From: Fen-1058 sp964398185
GTDB lineage: Bacteria > Chloroflexota > Anaerolineae > Fen-1058
Reading direction: 5' to 3'
DNA length: 64,000 nt
NCBI GenBank assembly: GCA_964398185.1
Contig: CAYNML010000011.1
Location: 1-64,000, forward strand
Below, piece after piece: positions 15,202-22,828 of the stretch. The notes under the pieces were generated by a model. That model was given only the letters and a program-made list of their open reading frames with translations. It made no database searches and had not been told where the DNA came from. Positions within the stretch are counted from its first letter, which is position 1; the number at the start of each line of letters is the position of its first letter. Position numbers and translations under genes: made by a program.

Positions 15202-15897
15202 ATGGCTAAAGCAGGCAGTCGCTGGGATGTGCTGGTCATCGCGCTGGCGGCGTTGATGATCTTTATCGGCATCGTCCTGGCCTTAGGGGTGGCGCCCACG
15301 GCCGATCGGCTGTCGGGCGGCGACGTGCAGCGCATTTTCTATTTCCACGTGGGTATTGCATGGATCGCCGGGCTGGCGCTGTTTGTCACGTTCGTGGCAA
15401 GCATCTTGTATCTGGCGCGCGGGGAACAGCGCAAGTACGACATCGTGGCGGCCGCCTCGGTGGAGATTGGCGTGGTGTTCGGCTTGATGGTGCTGGTGTC
15501 GGGCATGTTCTGGGCGCGCCCGGTGTGGAACACGTGGTGGACGTGGGATCCGCGTCTGACGACGACGGCGATCACCGAGTTCATCTACATCGCCTATTTG
15601 ATGCTGCGGGCCGCAGTTGACGATCCGCAGCGGCGCGCGCGCTTCAGCGCGGTGTACGGCATCATCGGGTTCGTCAGCGTGCCGATCACGTATTTTTCCA
15701 GCAGGTGGTTCAACACCATCCATCCTGATCTGGGGCAGACGCCGGGCTTTGGGCTGACGCCCGCCATGCGTCCGCCGATGTTCGTGGCCATCATCGCCTT
15801 TACGCTGGTCTACATCGTGCTGGTACTCATCCGCAGCCGCGTCGAGCGTTCGGCAGACGAAGTGGCCAAGCTCAAGCATGATATTTTGAATGCGTAA
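15202..15897 (+). CDS. ccmC: Heme exporter / holo-CcmE formation protein CcmC
   Basis: The 231-residue protein has six membrane helices and the tryptophan-rich WWD motif NTWWTWDPRLTTTAITEFIY at about residues 108-127. A periplasmic histidine, IFYFHVGIAW, lies near 46-55, and another is in NTIHPD near 172. CcmC binds heme and attaches it to CcmE. I place the start at ATG 15202 because GGAGGAG lies seven bases upstream; an upstream in-frame start at 15184 lacks support and would overlap the previous gene. Confidence 0.93.
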   Translation: MAKAGSRWDVLVIALAALMIFIGIVLALGVAPTADRLSGGDVQRIFYFHVGIAWIAGLALFVTFVASILYLARGEQRKYDIVAAASVEIGVVFGLMVLVSGMFWARPVWNTWWTWDPRLTTTAITEFIYIAYLMLRAAVDDPQRRARFSAVYGIIGFVSVPITYFSSRWFNTIHPDLGQTPGFGLTPAMRPPMFVAIIAFTLVYIVLVLIRSRVERSADEVAKLKHDILNA

Positions 15898-15907
15898 GCG
15901 CCGTATT

Positions 15908-16043
15908 GTCATTCCCGCGTGCTTTCAGCGGGAATCCACTCGTTGGATTGGCAGCGAGTGCTCCAACACAACCTGGATGCCCGATACGCCCAGCGCGCCT
16001 CCGCCGCAACGCGGCGGGTAAGGCGACGGCACTCGGGCATGAC
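15908..16043. repeat. TCATTCCCGCG...CGGGCATGAC composite dispersed repeat, copy 1
   Basis: The unit opens with GTCATTCCCGCG, has an inner inverted arm (GCGGGAATCCA), then CTGGATGCCCGA and closes with TCGGGCATGAC, whose outer part is inverted relative to the opening. Further copies lie at 45239-45372 and 61006-61101. The middle of this copy contains an extra GC-rich palindrome (CCGCCGCAACGCGGCGG). Confidence 0.7.
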
Positions 16044-16092
16044 GGCTGATTAACACCGTCAAGCAAGCACACATTAACTGGGAGTGATTCTC

Positions 16093-16266
16093 ATGAGCCC
16101 TGAAATGCAAAACATCGTTTCCTTTTTGATTCCGGCCTATGCCTTCTTCTGGCTGTTGACCTTCCTGTATGTGTTCAGCGTGCGTTCGCGCCAGAAGAAT
16201 CTGGAGAAAGACATCGAGACGCTGCGGCTGCTGGTCGAGAAGAAGAAAGAGAGCGGCAGCCACTAG
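16093..16266 (+). CDS. Small membrane protein, CcmD-like
   Basis: This 57-residue protein has one membrane helix (IPAYAFFWLLTFLYVFSV) followed by a charged helix (LEKDIETLRLLVEKKKE). Size, topology and position after ccmC match CcmD, the small CcmC/CcmE-bridging subunit, though the sequence is too short for a firm homology call. ATG 16093 has GGGAG upstream; ATG 16084 is an alternative. Confidence 0.7.
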   Translation: MSPEMQNIVSFLIPAYAFFWLLTFLYVFSVRSRQKNLEKDIETLRLLVEKKKESGSH

Positions 16267-16359
16267 CTAAGGTTTGTGTAAGAATTTGCGGGTAGACTGC
16301 GTCAAGCCAGGTGGCACGGGCAGACTGGCTGCTTACAGCTACCTGAGGGAGCAATCTGA

Positions 16360-17139
16360 ATGACCACTCAAGCAGTGCCCAAGCGCAAGGTCGTCACGTT
16401 TGCGATGCGGTTCCAGGTTTTTCTGCACGCCGTGCTCTTTGTGCTGGGCATGTCCACCGTAATCGTGCTGTTGTTTGGCGGGGCGACGACGCTGCTCGGC
16501 AGCGTGTTGTTTGACGCCCGCGACTGGATCACGCGCATCGGCGGCATCGTCGTGATTATCTTTGGTTTGCACACGCTGGGGATCGTCAAGATTCCGTTTC
16601 TCAACTACGACACGCGCAAGCAGTACAGCGGCAGCACCAGCTTCGGCTCGTCGTACTTGATGGGAATTTTCTTTACGGCAGGCTGGACGCCGTGCATTGG
16701 CGTGACACTGGGCGCGATCATGACGCTGGGCTTTGCGCAGGATCAGTCGTTCCAGGCGATGATTCTGGCAGCCGCTTACGCGCTGGGACTGGGCGTGCCG
16801 TTCCTGATCATGGGGCTGTTGATCGATCGGGCGACGAACATCCTGCGCCGTTTGCGCAAGTACATCCGGGCGTTCGAGATCGTCACTGGCGTCTTTTTGA
16901 TTCTCCTCGGCATCTTCCTGCTCTCCGGGCAGATGACGCAGTTTGCAACGTTGGCTTCGCAGGCGGGCCTGCTGATCGACACGAGCGCGTGGGAGACCGG
17001 CGAGGCGACAATTCCGATCGCGTTCTTCGCCGGTCTGCTGTCGTTCTTGTCGCCGTGCGTGCTGCCGCTGGTGCCGGCGTATCTGGGCTATCTGGGCGGG
17101 CGGGCCGTGAATCAAGTTGCCGAGGAACCCGCTGCTTGA
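16360..17139 (+). CDS. ccdA: CcdA-type thiol-disulfide electron carrier, apparently circularly permuted
   Basis: CcdA passes electrons across the membrane from cytosolic thioredoxin to extracytoplasmic TlpA/CcmG-type proteins. All six helices are present in 259 residues, but in an unusual order. The protein starts with what is normally helix 2 (VFLHAVLFVLGMSTVIVLLF). It continues through RIGGIVVIIFGLHTLGIVKI, GIFFTAGWTPC112IG (usually helix 4) and helices 5-6. It ends with the usual helix 1, GLLSFLSPC233VLPLVPAYLG. Both redox cysteines are kept. With six helices both termini lie on one side, so moving helix 1 to the end keeps every helix in its normal orientation. No SPCVLP helix is encoded upstream. 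It is followed by a TlpA gene seven bases on. Confidence 0.88.
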   Translation: MTTQAVPKRKVVTFAMRFQVFLHAVLFVLGMSTVIVLLFGGATTLLGSVLFDARDWITRIGGIVVIIFGLHTLGIVKIPFLNYDTRKQYSGSTSFGSSYLMGIFFTAGWTPCIGVTLGAIMTLGFAQDQSFQAMILAAAYALGLGVPFLIMGLLIDRATNILRRLRKYIRAFEIVTGVFLILLGIFLLSGQMTQFATLASQAGLLIDTSAWETGEATIPIAFFAGLLSFLSPCVLPLVPAYLGYLGGRAVNQVAEEPAA

Positions 17140-17146
17140 GGATGCG

Positions 17147-17746
17147 ATGAGTGATACGTCTCCTGTGCGATCGAAGTGGCAGCGCCGGCTGCCGCTGATC
17201 GCTTCCGTGCTGGCGATTGCGATCGGCTTGTTGCTGATCGCAGGGCCAGCTTTGTTGTCCTCGCTGCCGACTGCGCCAAAACCCGCGCTGGAATCTGGTA
17301 TGCAGAGCGGAATGCCTAAAGTCGGCCAGCTCATCCCTGATTTTGAACTGCCAACGCTGGAGGAGGATCGCACCGTACGTCTGTCGAATCTGCGCGGCTC
17401 GCCGGTGGTGATCAATTTCTGGGCCACGTGGTGCGCGCCGTGCAAGCAGGAGATGCCGCTGCTGGTGGAGCAGTACAACTGGAACCGGGGCAAGGGCCTG
17501 CGCGTGCTGGCGATCGATACGCTGCTGAATGACAATCGCGACGATATGCGCGAGTTTGTGGCGAAACACAACATGAACTTCGATGTGCTGGTGGACGAGA
17601 CTGATGCCGTCGCCGGAGGGTGGGAGGTGATGGGTTTGCCAACCACGTTCTTCGTCAAGCCCGATGGGATGGTGGCGAAGGTACACGTTGGACAGCTGAC
17701 GGCTGATCAACTGAAAGAATACATGAAGTTGATTATGCCGGATTGA
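17147..17746 (+). CDS. TlpA-like membrane-anchored thioredoxin
   Basis: The 199-residue protein has a membrane anchor at about residues 15-34 and a TlpA-type domain (IPDFELPTLEEDRTVRLSNL) with FWATWC96-A-P-C99. An insertion, VLAIDTLLNDNRDDMREFV, and the cis-proline segment GLPTTFFVKPDG follow. It is a probable electron acceptor of the CcdA protein encoded immediately upstream, with the function of reducing CcmH, apocytochromes or the Sec-thioredoxin. ATG 17147 is preferred over the overlapping ATG at 17117, because GAGG precedes it and the longer form would read into ccdA. The next gene begins 32 bases later. Confidence 0.9.
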   Translation: MSDTSPVRSKWQRRLPLIASVLAIAIGLLLIAGPALLSSLPTAPKPALESGMQSGMPKVGQLIPDFELPTLEEDRTVRLSNLRGSPVVINFWATWCAPCKQEMPLLVEQYNWNRGKGLRVLAIDTLLNDNRDDMREFVAKHNMNFDVLVDETDAVAGGWEVMGLPTTFFVKPDGMVAKVHVGQLTADQLKEYMKLIMPD

Positions 17747-17778
17747 AGTTGGAAAGAAACTTAAAGGGAGGAGAACAG

Positions 17779-18339
17779 ATGCAACGCTGGATGTTGTTGT
17801 TGATGATTGCCGGCCTGCTGCTGGCGGCGTGCGCCCCGGCCGCAACACCGCCGACCGCGCAATCCGAGGCGCCTGTTCAGGCCGCCGCCACAGCAAAACC
17901 CGCTGCGCCGCAGCCGACTTCGCAAGAAGCGCCGACCGAGATCGCCGCGACCGATGTGCCAGCTGCTGCGCCGACGGATGCCCCGGCGGCAGCGCCGACG
18001 AAGAAGCCGGTCAAGACGGAACTGGAAGCGACCGATCCCGCGACGGTGCAGCTCGCCGCCGGGAAGCTGCAGTTGGTGGAATTCTTCGCCTTCTGGTGAG
18101 GGACCTGCCGCAGCATGGCGCCCATCGTGCATGGGCTTGAGGCGCAGTACGGCGATCGCATGCAGTTTTCGTATCTGGACATCGATGATGCACAAAATGA
18201 TCAGTTCAAGCAGGCGTTGAAGTACCGCGCGCAGCCGCACTTCTTCTTGCTGGATGCGGACGGCAACATCGTAAAGCAATGGCTGGGGCGCGTCAGTGCT
18301 GAGGAATTTGCAGCTGAGTTCGACACGGCGCTGCAGTAA
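17779..18339 (+). CDS. Thioredoxin-like lipoprotein, putative selenoprotein (UGTC active site)
   Basis: Reading through the in-frame TGA at 18097-18099 gives 186 residues. ATG 17779 follows GGGAGGAG. The leader WMLLLMIAGLLLAAC22 carries a lipobox cysteine; an Ala/Pro/Thr-rich linker follows to about residue 85. The thioredoxin domain begins LAAGKLQLVEFFAFW, then U107-G-T-C110, then RSMAPIVHGLEAQYGDRMQF, the YLDIDDAQNDQF strand and helix, the cis-proline loop YRAQPHFFLLDADG and GRVSAEEFAAEFDTAL. Compare W-C-G-P-C-R-x-M-A-P of thioredoxin: the TGA falls precisely on the first cysteine. A perfect six-pair hairpin lies downstream. The product would act on the outer face of the membrane, near the CcdA and TlpA encoded just before it. 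Confidence 0.85.
18120..18136 (+). promoter_or_regulatory. Putative bacterial SECIS hairpin of the thioredoxin-like selenoprotein
   Basis: GCCCAT (18120-18125) pairs perfectly with ATGGGC (18131-18136) around the loop CGTGC (18126-18130). The loop G (18127) is 28 bases after the last base of the TGA. This matches the loop sequence and distance seen in the DsbA-like gene at 3194-3214. Confidence 0.72.
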
Positions 18340-18358
18340 CGATCGATTGAATTGCAAG

Positions 18359-18392
18359 CGAGACGCGGGGTGCGGCTGCATCCGGCGTCTCG
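18359..18392 (+). terminator. Hairpin after the selenoprotein gene
   Basis: CGAGACGC (18359-18366) pairs with GCGTCTCG (18385-18392), followed by a weak T stretch (TCGTTT). It may end the maturation island. It lies only a few bases before the ribosome binding site of the racemase gene. Confidence 0.45.
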
Positions 18393-18410
18393 TCGTTTGA
18401 GGAGCGGAAC

Positions 18411-19106
18411 ATGAAAACCATCGGCCTGATCGGCGGGATGAGTTGGGAATCGTCTGCGGAATACTATCGCTTGATCAACACGCTCGTCAAAGAACGGCTG
18501 GGCGGATTCCATTCCGCCAGCTGCGTGATGCTCTCGGTGGACTTCGCGGAGATCGAGGAGTTGCAGCGCGAGAATCGCTGGGCTGAATCGGCGCAGCTGT
18601 TGAGCGCCGCCGCGCAGAATCTGGAGCGCGCCGGAGCCGAGGTGGTGCTGCTCTGCACCAACACGATGCACAAGATAGCCGACGACATTCAAGCGGGCAT
18701 TCACGTCCCGTTTCTGCACATCGCCGATGCGACGGCGGAACAAATCAAGGCGCAGGGTTTGAGCACGGTGGGCTTGCTGGGCACGCGCTTCACGATGGAG
18801 GAGAACTTCTATGTGGGGCGGTTATCCCAACGCTTCGGCCTGCGCGTGTTGATCCCGGAGGCCGCCGAGCGCGAGATGATTCATCGGGTGATCTACGACG
18901 AACTGGTGCTGGGCGAAATCAAGACGGAGTCCAAGGCGCAGTATCTGGCCGCGATTGAGCACCTGATCGATCGCGGGGCGCAGGGCATCATTCTGGGCTG
19001 CACCGAGATCGGATTGCTGATTCAGGCCGGAGATTGCCGCGCGCCGATCTTTGACACGACGCGCTTGCACGCGCAGGCCGCCGTCGCCTGGGCGCTCACA
19101 GTTTGA
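18411..19106 (+). CDS. Aspartate/glutamate racemase family protein
   Basis: The 231-residue protein belongs to the cofactor-independent Asp/Glu racemase superfamily. The start MKTIGLIGGMSWESSAEYY is typical of the YgeA/aspartate racemase branch. The two catalytic cysteines are in place: C82 in LLCTNTMHK and C197 in ILGCTEIGLL. The family interconverts L- and D-aspartate or glutamate; the actual substrate cannot be told. ATG 18411 has GAGGAG upstream. It probably does not belong functionally to the maturation island, from which a hairpin separates it. Confidence 0.9.
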   Translation: MKTIGLIGGMSWESSAEYYRLINTLVKERLGGFHSASCVMLSVDFAEIEELQRENRWAESAQLLSAAAQNLERAGAEVVLLCTNTMHKIADDIQAGIHVPFLHIADATAEQIKAQGLSTVGLLGTRFTMEENFYVGRLSQRFGLRVLIPEAAEREMIHRVIYDELVLGEIKTESKAQYLAAIEHLIDRGAQGIILGCTEIGLLIQAGDCRAPIFDTTRLHAQAAVAWALTV

Positions 19107-19149
19107 AACCCGTTGACGCTTTTCGCGCGCACACGGCGCAAACTTCCTC

Positions 19150-19178
19150 TTGCTCTTCGGCGGCATTAGCGGCATAAT
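19150..19178 (+). promoter_or_regulatory. Putative promoter of the small membrane protein and response-regulator genes
   Basis: TTGCTC (19150-19155) and CATAAT (19173-19178) are separated by 17 bases, about 90 bases upstream of the ATG at 19271. Confidence 0.45.
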
Positions 19179-19270
19179 TGCGGCGTGACTGTTGATGGCA
19201 GCGCGGGGGCTGAAATGCCGGGGACGTTGGCGTTGGTCGGCGCAGGGGAATTTCTGATTAACGGAGCATC

Positions 19271-19642
19271 ATGGCAGAATTGCACGGAGTGTTGTCGCGC
19301 GCGATTGTGATGTTCGCGGCGGTGGCCGGTGTTTACGGCCTGGTTTTGTATTTTCGCAAGCGGACGGTGACGCCCAATTATTGGGGCGTGTTGGTGGTAG
19401 GGAACCTGCTGACGTTGGGGCAGGGGGCGATCGGACTGTTGATGGCCTTTTCCGGCGCGCAGACCGGCGAATGGACGCACATCCTCTACGGCATCACGGC
19501 GGCGTTGTGGATCCCGCTTATCAGTTTCATCAATCAGCAGTTCAACAAGGGCGAGCGCAACACGCGCGAGACGTTGATCGTGGCGCTGGTCTCGCTGTTT
19601 CAGGTGGGTGTGGCGCTGCGCGCCATCGGCACCGGCGGTTAA
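19271..19642 (+). CDS. Small membrane protein of unknown function
   Basis: The 123-residue protein has four predicted helices (about 10-27, 38-60, 70-88, 100-117). I do not recognise the family. The N-terminus MAELHGVLSRAIVMFAAVAG suggests helix 1 starts at once. It is 23 bases upstream of the response regulator gene and may be cotranscribed with it. ATG 19271 has ACGGAGC upstream. Confidence 0.7.
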   Translation: MAELHGVLSRAIVMFAAVAGVYGLVLYFRKRTVTPNYWGVLVVGNLLTLGQGAIGLLMAFSGAQTGEWTHILYGITAALWIPLISFINQQFNKGERNTRETLIVALVSLFQVGVALRAIGTGG

Positions 19643-19665
19643 ACTTCTCTGACAGGTGACGTGCC

Positions 19666-20898
19666 ATGTCTGACGAGCCGAACAAGATCCTGGTAGTGGA
19701 TGATTCGCCGCAGATCAGCAAGGCCCTCAGCGATCTGCTGTCGGCCAGCGGGTATTCGGTGCGCACCGCGCCCAGCGCCGAGCGCGCGTTGCAGATTCTG
19801 GAAACGGCCACGTTCGATCTGATCATCACCGATCTGAAAATGACGGGCATGACGGGCATCGATCTGGCCAGGCAGGTGCTGCAAAAATCACCGGGCCTGC
19901 CGGTGGTGATCCTGACAGGCTTTGGTGACATGGACAGCGTGATCAATGCGCTGCGCCTGGGCGTGGCCGATTATTTGAAGAAGCCGTTCTCGATCGACGA
20001 AGTGCTGTCGGTGGTCGAGCGCGAGATCACCAAGAGCAAAGGGCGCGCGGCTGCGCCGGCCTCCACCAGGCCGACGGAGAAACCGCCGCGCCTTTATATT
20101 TTTGGTCAGCGCGATCTGGAACAGATTGAAGCGGTGCTGTCGCGGCTGCGCGCGCAGGCCACGGCTGAATCGGCGATGCTGGTGGAGCAGGCGGGTTACG
20201 TGATTGCCGCCAAGGGCATGAGCAGCGGCGCGGATGTTGAGCCGCTTTCCAATCTCATCGCCAGTTCCCGATCGACCTCGGCCTCGTTAGCGTCCCTGCT
20301 GGGCGAAGTGCAGGACTTCTCCACCAGTTACATGGAAGGCCAGCGCGTCAGCGTCTATACCACCTCGCTGGGCCGCGGCCTGTATCTGGCGGTGATCGTT
20401 CCCAAGGGCACCAAGCAAGGGTTGGTGTGGCTTTACGCCAAGGAAGCGGCGGTCGAGATCGATCGCATTGTGCAGCGCGCGACCGACGCCATGCAGAAAC
20501 AATTGGGCCGCGAAGTCGGTTCGGCAGACGCCGAAGCGCTGCGCAAAGAGATGGCCGATCAGCGCGTTGAGAACGTTTTCGAGCGCCGCCGTACGCCGCC
20601 TCCGCCGCGCCTGGAGCGCACGCCGCCGCCCGCCCACGTTTCGACGATCTCCTTCCGCAAGGATCGGGCTGAGCCTGAGGTAAAGACCTCGGCCGCGCGC
20701 GAAGAACCGCAGGTGGACGAGGCTGCGCCGGCGCCCGCTATCACTTTTGAAGAAGCCATGAAACTGGGGTTGCTGAAAGATATTGCGCCCGAGCCTCCAG
20801 CCGAAGCGCCGACCGGCAGCGTGTCCGAGTCCGCGGAAGGCGGCTTGACGCCCGATAAATTTGAAGAAGCCTTGTTGAAGGGCTTGTTCGGCGAATAA
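19666..20898 (+). CDS. Response regulator with roadblock/LC7-like domain
   Basis: The 410-residue protein has an N-terminal CheY-like receiver (residues 7-122) with acidic pocket D12-D13, phospho-acceptor D56 in DLIITDLKM, the T residue in VVILTGFGD and K in DYLKKPF. A linker follows, then a roadblock/LC7-type alpha-beta domain at about 145-275 (LRAQATAESAMLVEQAGYVI, VYTTSLGRGLYLAVIVPKGT). The C-terminal third is low-complexity, charged and Pro-rich, ending in an EEALLKGLFGE helix. There is no DNA-binding domain, so output is probably through protein contact, perhaps a small GTPase partner as for other roadblock proteins. No sensor kinase is encoded nearby. Confidence 0.85.
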   Translation: MSDEPNKILVVDDSPQISKALSDLLSASGYSVRTAPSAERALQILETATFDLIITDLKMTGMTGIDLARQVLQKSPGLPVVILTGFGDMDSVINALRLGVADYLKKPFSIDEVLSVVEREITKSKGRAAAPASTRPTEKPPRLYIFGQRDLEQIEAVLSRLRAQATAESAMLVEQAGYVIAAKGMSSGADVEPLSNLIASSRSTSASLASLLGEVQDFSTSYMEGQRVSVYTTSLGRGLYLAVIVPKGTKQGLVWLYAKEAAVEIDRIVQRATDAMQKQLGREVGSADAEALRKEMADQRVENVFERRRTPPPPRLERTPPPAHVSTISFRKDRAEPEVKTSAAREEPQVDEAAPAPAITFEEAMKLGLLKDIAPEPPAEAPTGSVSESAEGGLTPDKFEEALLKGLFGE

Positions 20899-20987
20899 CG
20901 GTTGAACGCCTCGCGGGTTTCCGGCGCGTTGTTTGATGACGACTGTGCTGGAAGCCCGCTCTTTTTTTCACCAGAAGGATCGATATT

Positions 20988-21773
20988 TTGCAGCGACAAT
21001 CAGCGGCCGGGCTGGTTTATTACCAATTTGAGGGATTGGCTCAATACCTCGATCTTTATCATGGGGCATTTACGCGGCTGGGCGGTGTCAGTCAAACGCC
21101 GTTTGCCTCGTTGAATCTGGCCAAGTCGGTGGGCGACGACGCGGCCAGCGTGCAGGAGAACAATCGCCGTATGCTGCACACGTTTGACATGACGCCCGCT
21201 TGCGCTACGACGGTGTGGCTGGTGCACGGCAAGCAGGTGGCGGTGATGACGCACGCCGACGCGGGCGCCTACCGGCAGGGCTGCGACGCGCTCATCACGC
21301 GCGAGCGCGGCCTGGCGCTGACCATGCGCTTCGCCGATTGCGTCCCGATCATCTTCTTCGATCCGGTGCAGGGCGCGATCGGGTTGGCGCACGCCGGTTG
21401 GCGCGGCGTGGCCGAGAACGTGGTCGCGGCGACGGTGGCCGCCTTGCGCGACAACTTTGGATCGCAGCCGCGCGATCTATGGGCGGGGATCGGGCCGTGC
21501 ATCGGCGTCGATCGCTATCGCGTAGGGCAGGAAGTGATCGATCTGGTTGCGCCCGCGTGCCCGCCCCACGCCCCGATCGTGCAACGGCAGCCCGACGGTT
21601 CCGTTCATCTTGATCTGAATGCTGCGGTTGCTTCACAGCTGCAAGCGTGCGGCATCGCAAACATCGAAGACTCGGCCATCTGCACGGCCTCCAACACCGC
21701 CGAGTGGTTCTCGCATCGCGCCGAGAACGGCAAGACCGGGCGGTTCGGAGTGGTCATTGGATTGCGAGAATGA
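20988..21773 (+). CDS. pgeF: Multicopper-oxidase-like laccase-domain protein YfiH/PgeF
   Basis: The 261-residue protein of the YfiH (DUF152) family has the metal and active-site motifs VHGKQV (H in residues about 78-84), RFADCVPI, HAGWRG and IGPCIG. Family members act on purine nucleosides and, as PgeF, remove wrongly incorporated L-serine-containing muropeptide intermediates. TTG 20988 is the only start that keeps the N-terminal strand YYQFEGLAQ; the ribosome binding site (AGAAGGA, about 14 bases upstream) is weak. The stop overlaps the start of yggS, a common arrangement in Gram-positive and Chloroflexota operons. Confidence 0.88.
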   Translation: MQRQSAAGLVYYQFEGLAQYLDLYHGAFTRLGGVSQTPFASLNLAKSVGDDAASVQENNRRMLHTFDMTPACATTVWLVHGKQVAVMTHADAGAYRQGCDALITRERGLALTMRFADCVPIIFFDPVQGAIGLAHAGWRGVAENVVAATVAALRDNFGSQPRDLWAGIGPCIGVDRYRVGQEVIDLVAPACPPHAPIVQRQPDGSVHLDLNAAVASQLQACGIANIEDSAICTASNTAEWFSHRAENGKTGRFGVVIGLRE

Positions 21774-22477
21774 AGAAAGACCTTCTGCGCGACAACCTCG
21801 CTCATGTACAAGATCGCATCGCCGCGGCTGCCGCGCGTGCGGGACGTGCTGTGTCTGCCGTCACCCTAGTCGCCGTGAGCAAGACGCACCCGGTCGAGGC
21901 GCTGCTCGCGGCTTACGACTTGGGCGTGCGACACTTCGGCGAGAACCGCGTCGAGGAAGCTGCGACCAAGCTGCCCGCTTTCCGACAAGCGATCGGCGAT
22001 CCGGCGGTGGTCTTCCACATGATCGGGCACGTACAGAGCCGCAAGGCCGACGACGTAGCCGCTTTGTTCGATCGCGTGCATTCGGTGGACAGCGTCAAAC
22101 TGGCGCAGCGCTTGTCGCGCTGTGCGACGAAGCCGCTGCCGATCCTGCTGGAAGTCAACGTCTCGGGTGAGGCGAGCAAGTACGGCTTTGACGGCGCGCG
22201 GCGCGACGAGTTGTTCGGCGCCGTTGAAGTGATCGCGCAGCTGCCGAACCTGCGCCTCGACGGTCTGATGACGATGGCGCCCCTCGTCGACGATCCGGAA
22301 CAGGCGCGGCCTGTGTTCCGTGTGTTGCGCGAATTGCGCGACGAGATCGCGGCATGTTACTCCGCGGTGAAGTTGCCGCACCTGTCGATGGGGATGACGG
22401 ACGATTTTGAAGTCGCCATTGAAGAAGGCGCGACGTTGGTGCGCATTGGCCGCGCGATCTTTGGGGAACGGGCATAA
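21770..22477 (+). CDS. yggS: PLP homeostasis protein YggS/PROSC
   Basis: The 235-residue protein of the alanine-racemase-like fold III barrel has PLP-binding lysine K38 in LVAVSKTHP, plus HFGENRVEEA, HMIGHVQSRKAD, and a C-terminal LSMGMTDDFEVAIEEGATLV and RIGRAIFG phosphate-binding segment. YggS buffers free pyridoxal phosphate. The ATG overlaps the stop of yfiH by four bases. An 87-base gap with a hairpin separates it from yggT. Confidence 0.95.
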   Translation: MKKDLLRDNLAHVQDRIAAAAARAGRAVSAVTLVAVSKTHPVEALLAAYDLGVRHFGENRVEEAATKLPAFRQAIGDPAVVFHMIGHVQSRKADDVAALFDRVHSVDSVKLAQRLSRCATKPLPILLEVNVSGEASKYGFDGARRDELFGAVEVIAQLPNLRLDGLMTMAPLVDDPEQARPVFRVLRELRDEIAACYSAVKLPHLSMGMTDDFEVAIEEGATLVRIGRAIFGERA

Positions 22478-22484
22478 CATGCTC

Positions 22485-22506
22485 CCGCTGGACAAGCGTC
22501 CAGCGG
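22485..22506. repeat. Perfect 9-bp hairpin between yggS and yggT
   Basis: CCGCTGGAC (22485-22493) pairs with GTCCAGCGG (22498-22506) around AAGC. No U run follows, so this is not an obvious terminator. It may stabilise or process the message. Confidence 0.45.
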
Positions 22507-22564
22507 CCAGGAGCGGCGGACGCTCGTCTGCCTTGAGCCTGACGGGCTGAAAGGTTGTGAAGCA

Positions 22565-22828
22565 ATGCCGGTCATTGGACTCATTCAACTGCTCTTTGAT
22601 CTGTACATCATTGTCTTGCTGGCGCGAGTGGTGCTCTCGTGGGTGCAGGTCGATCCCCGCAACCCGATCGTCAATCTGATCAACCAACTGACTGAGCCGC
22701 TGCTCGCGCCAATCCGCAACCTGCTGCCCCAAAGCGGCGGAATGGACTTCAGCCCGATGGCGGCTTTCGTCGTCGTGCTGATTACCGAACAGGTGGTGCT
22801 GATGCTGCTGCGTTCCCTGCTGCGATGA
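22565..22828 (+). CDS. yggT: YggT family membrane protein
   Basis: This 87-residue protein has two membrane helices (about 3-22 and 63-83), the family motif VLLARVVLSWVQVDPRNPIV and PLLAPIRNLLPQSGGMDFSP. YggT relatives support cell-division or membrane functions (YlmG/CCB3 family in plastids and Gram-positives). It is located between yggS and yggU as in many genomes, and its stop overlaps the next start. Confidence 0.92.
   Translation: MPVIGLIQLLFDLYIIVLLARVVLSWVQVDPRNPIVNLINQLTEPLLAPIRNLLPQSGGMDFSPMAAFVVVLITEQVVLMLLRSLLR

Noticed and set aside
3173..18099. General reassignment of TGA to an amino acid in this organism
   Set aside because: Many genes in the window end with TGA at positions overlapping the next start (for example 8964-8966, 21771-21773, 40397-40399), so TGA is used as a normal stop.
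18359..18392. SECIS element for the UGTC gene located downstream of its stop
   Set aside because: Bacterial SECIS elements lie directly after the UGA inside the reading frame; this hairpin is about 260 bases away and looks like a terminator.
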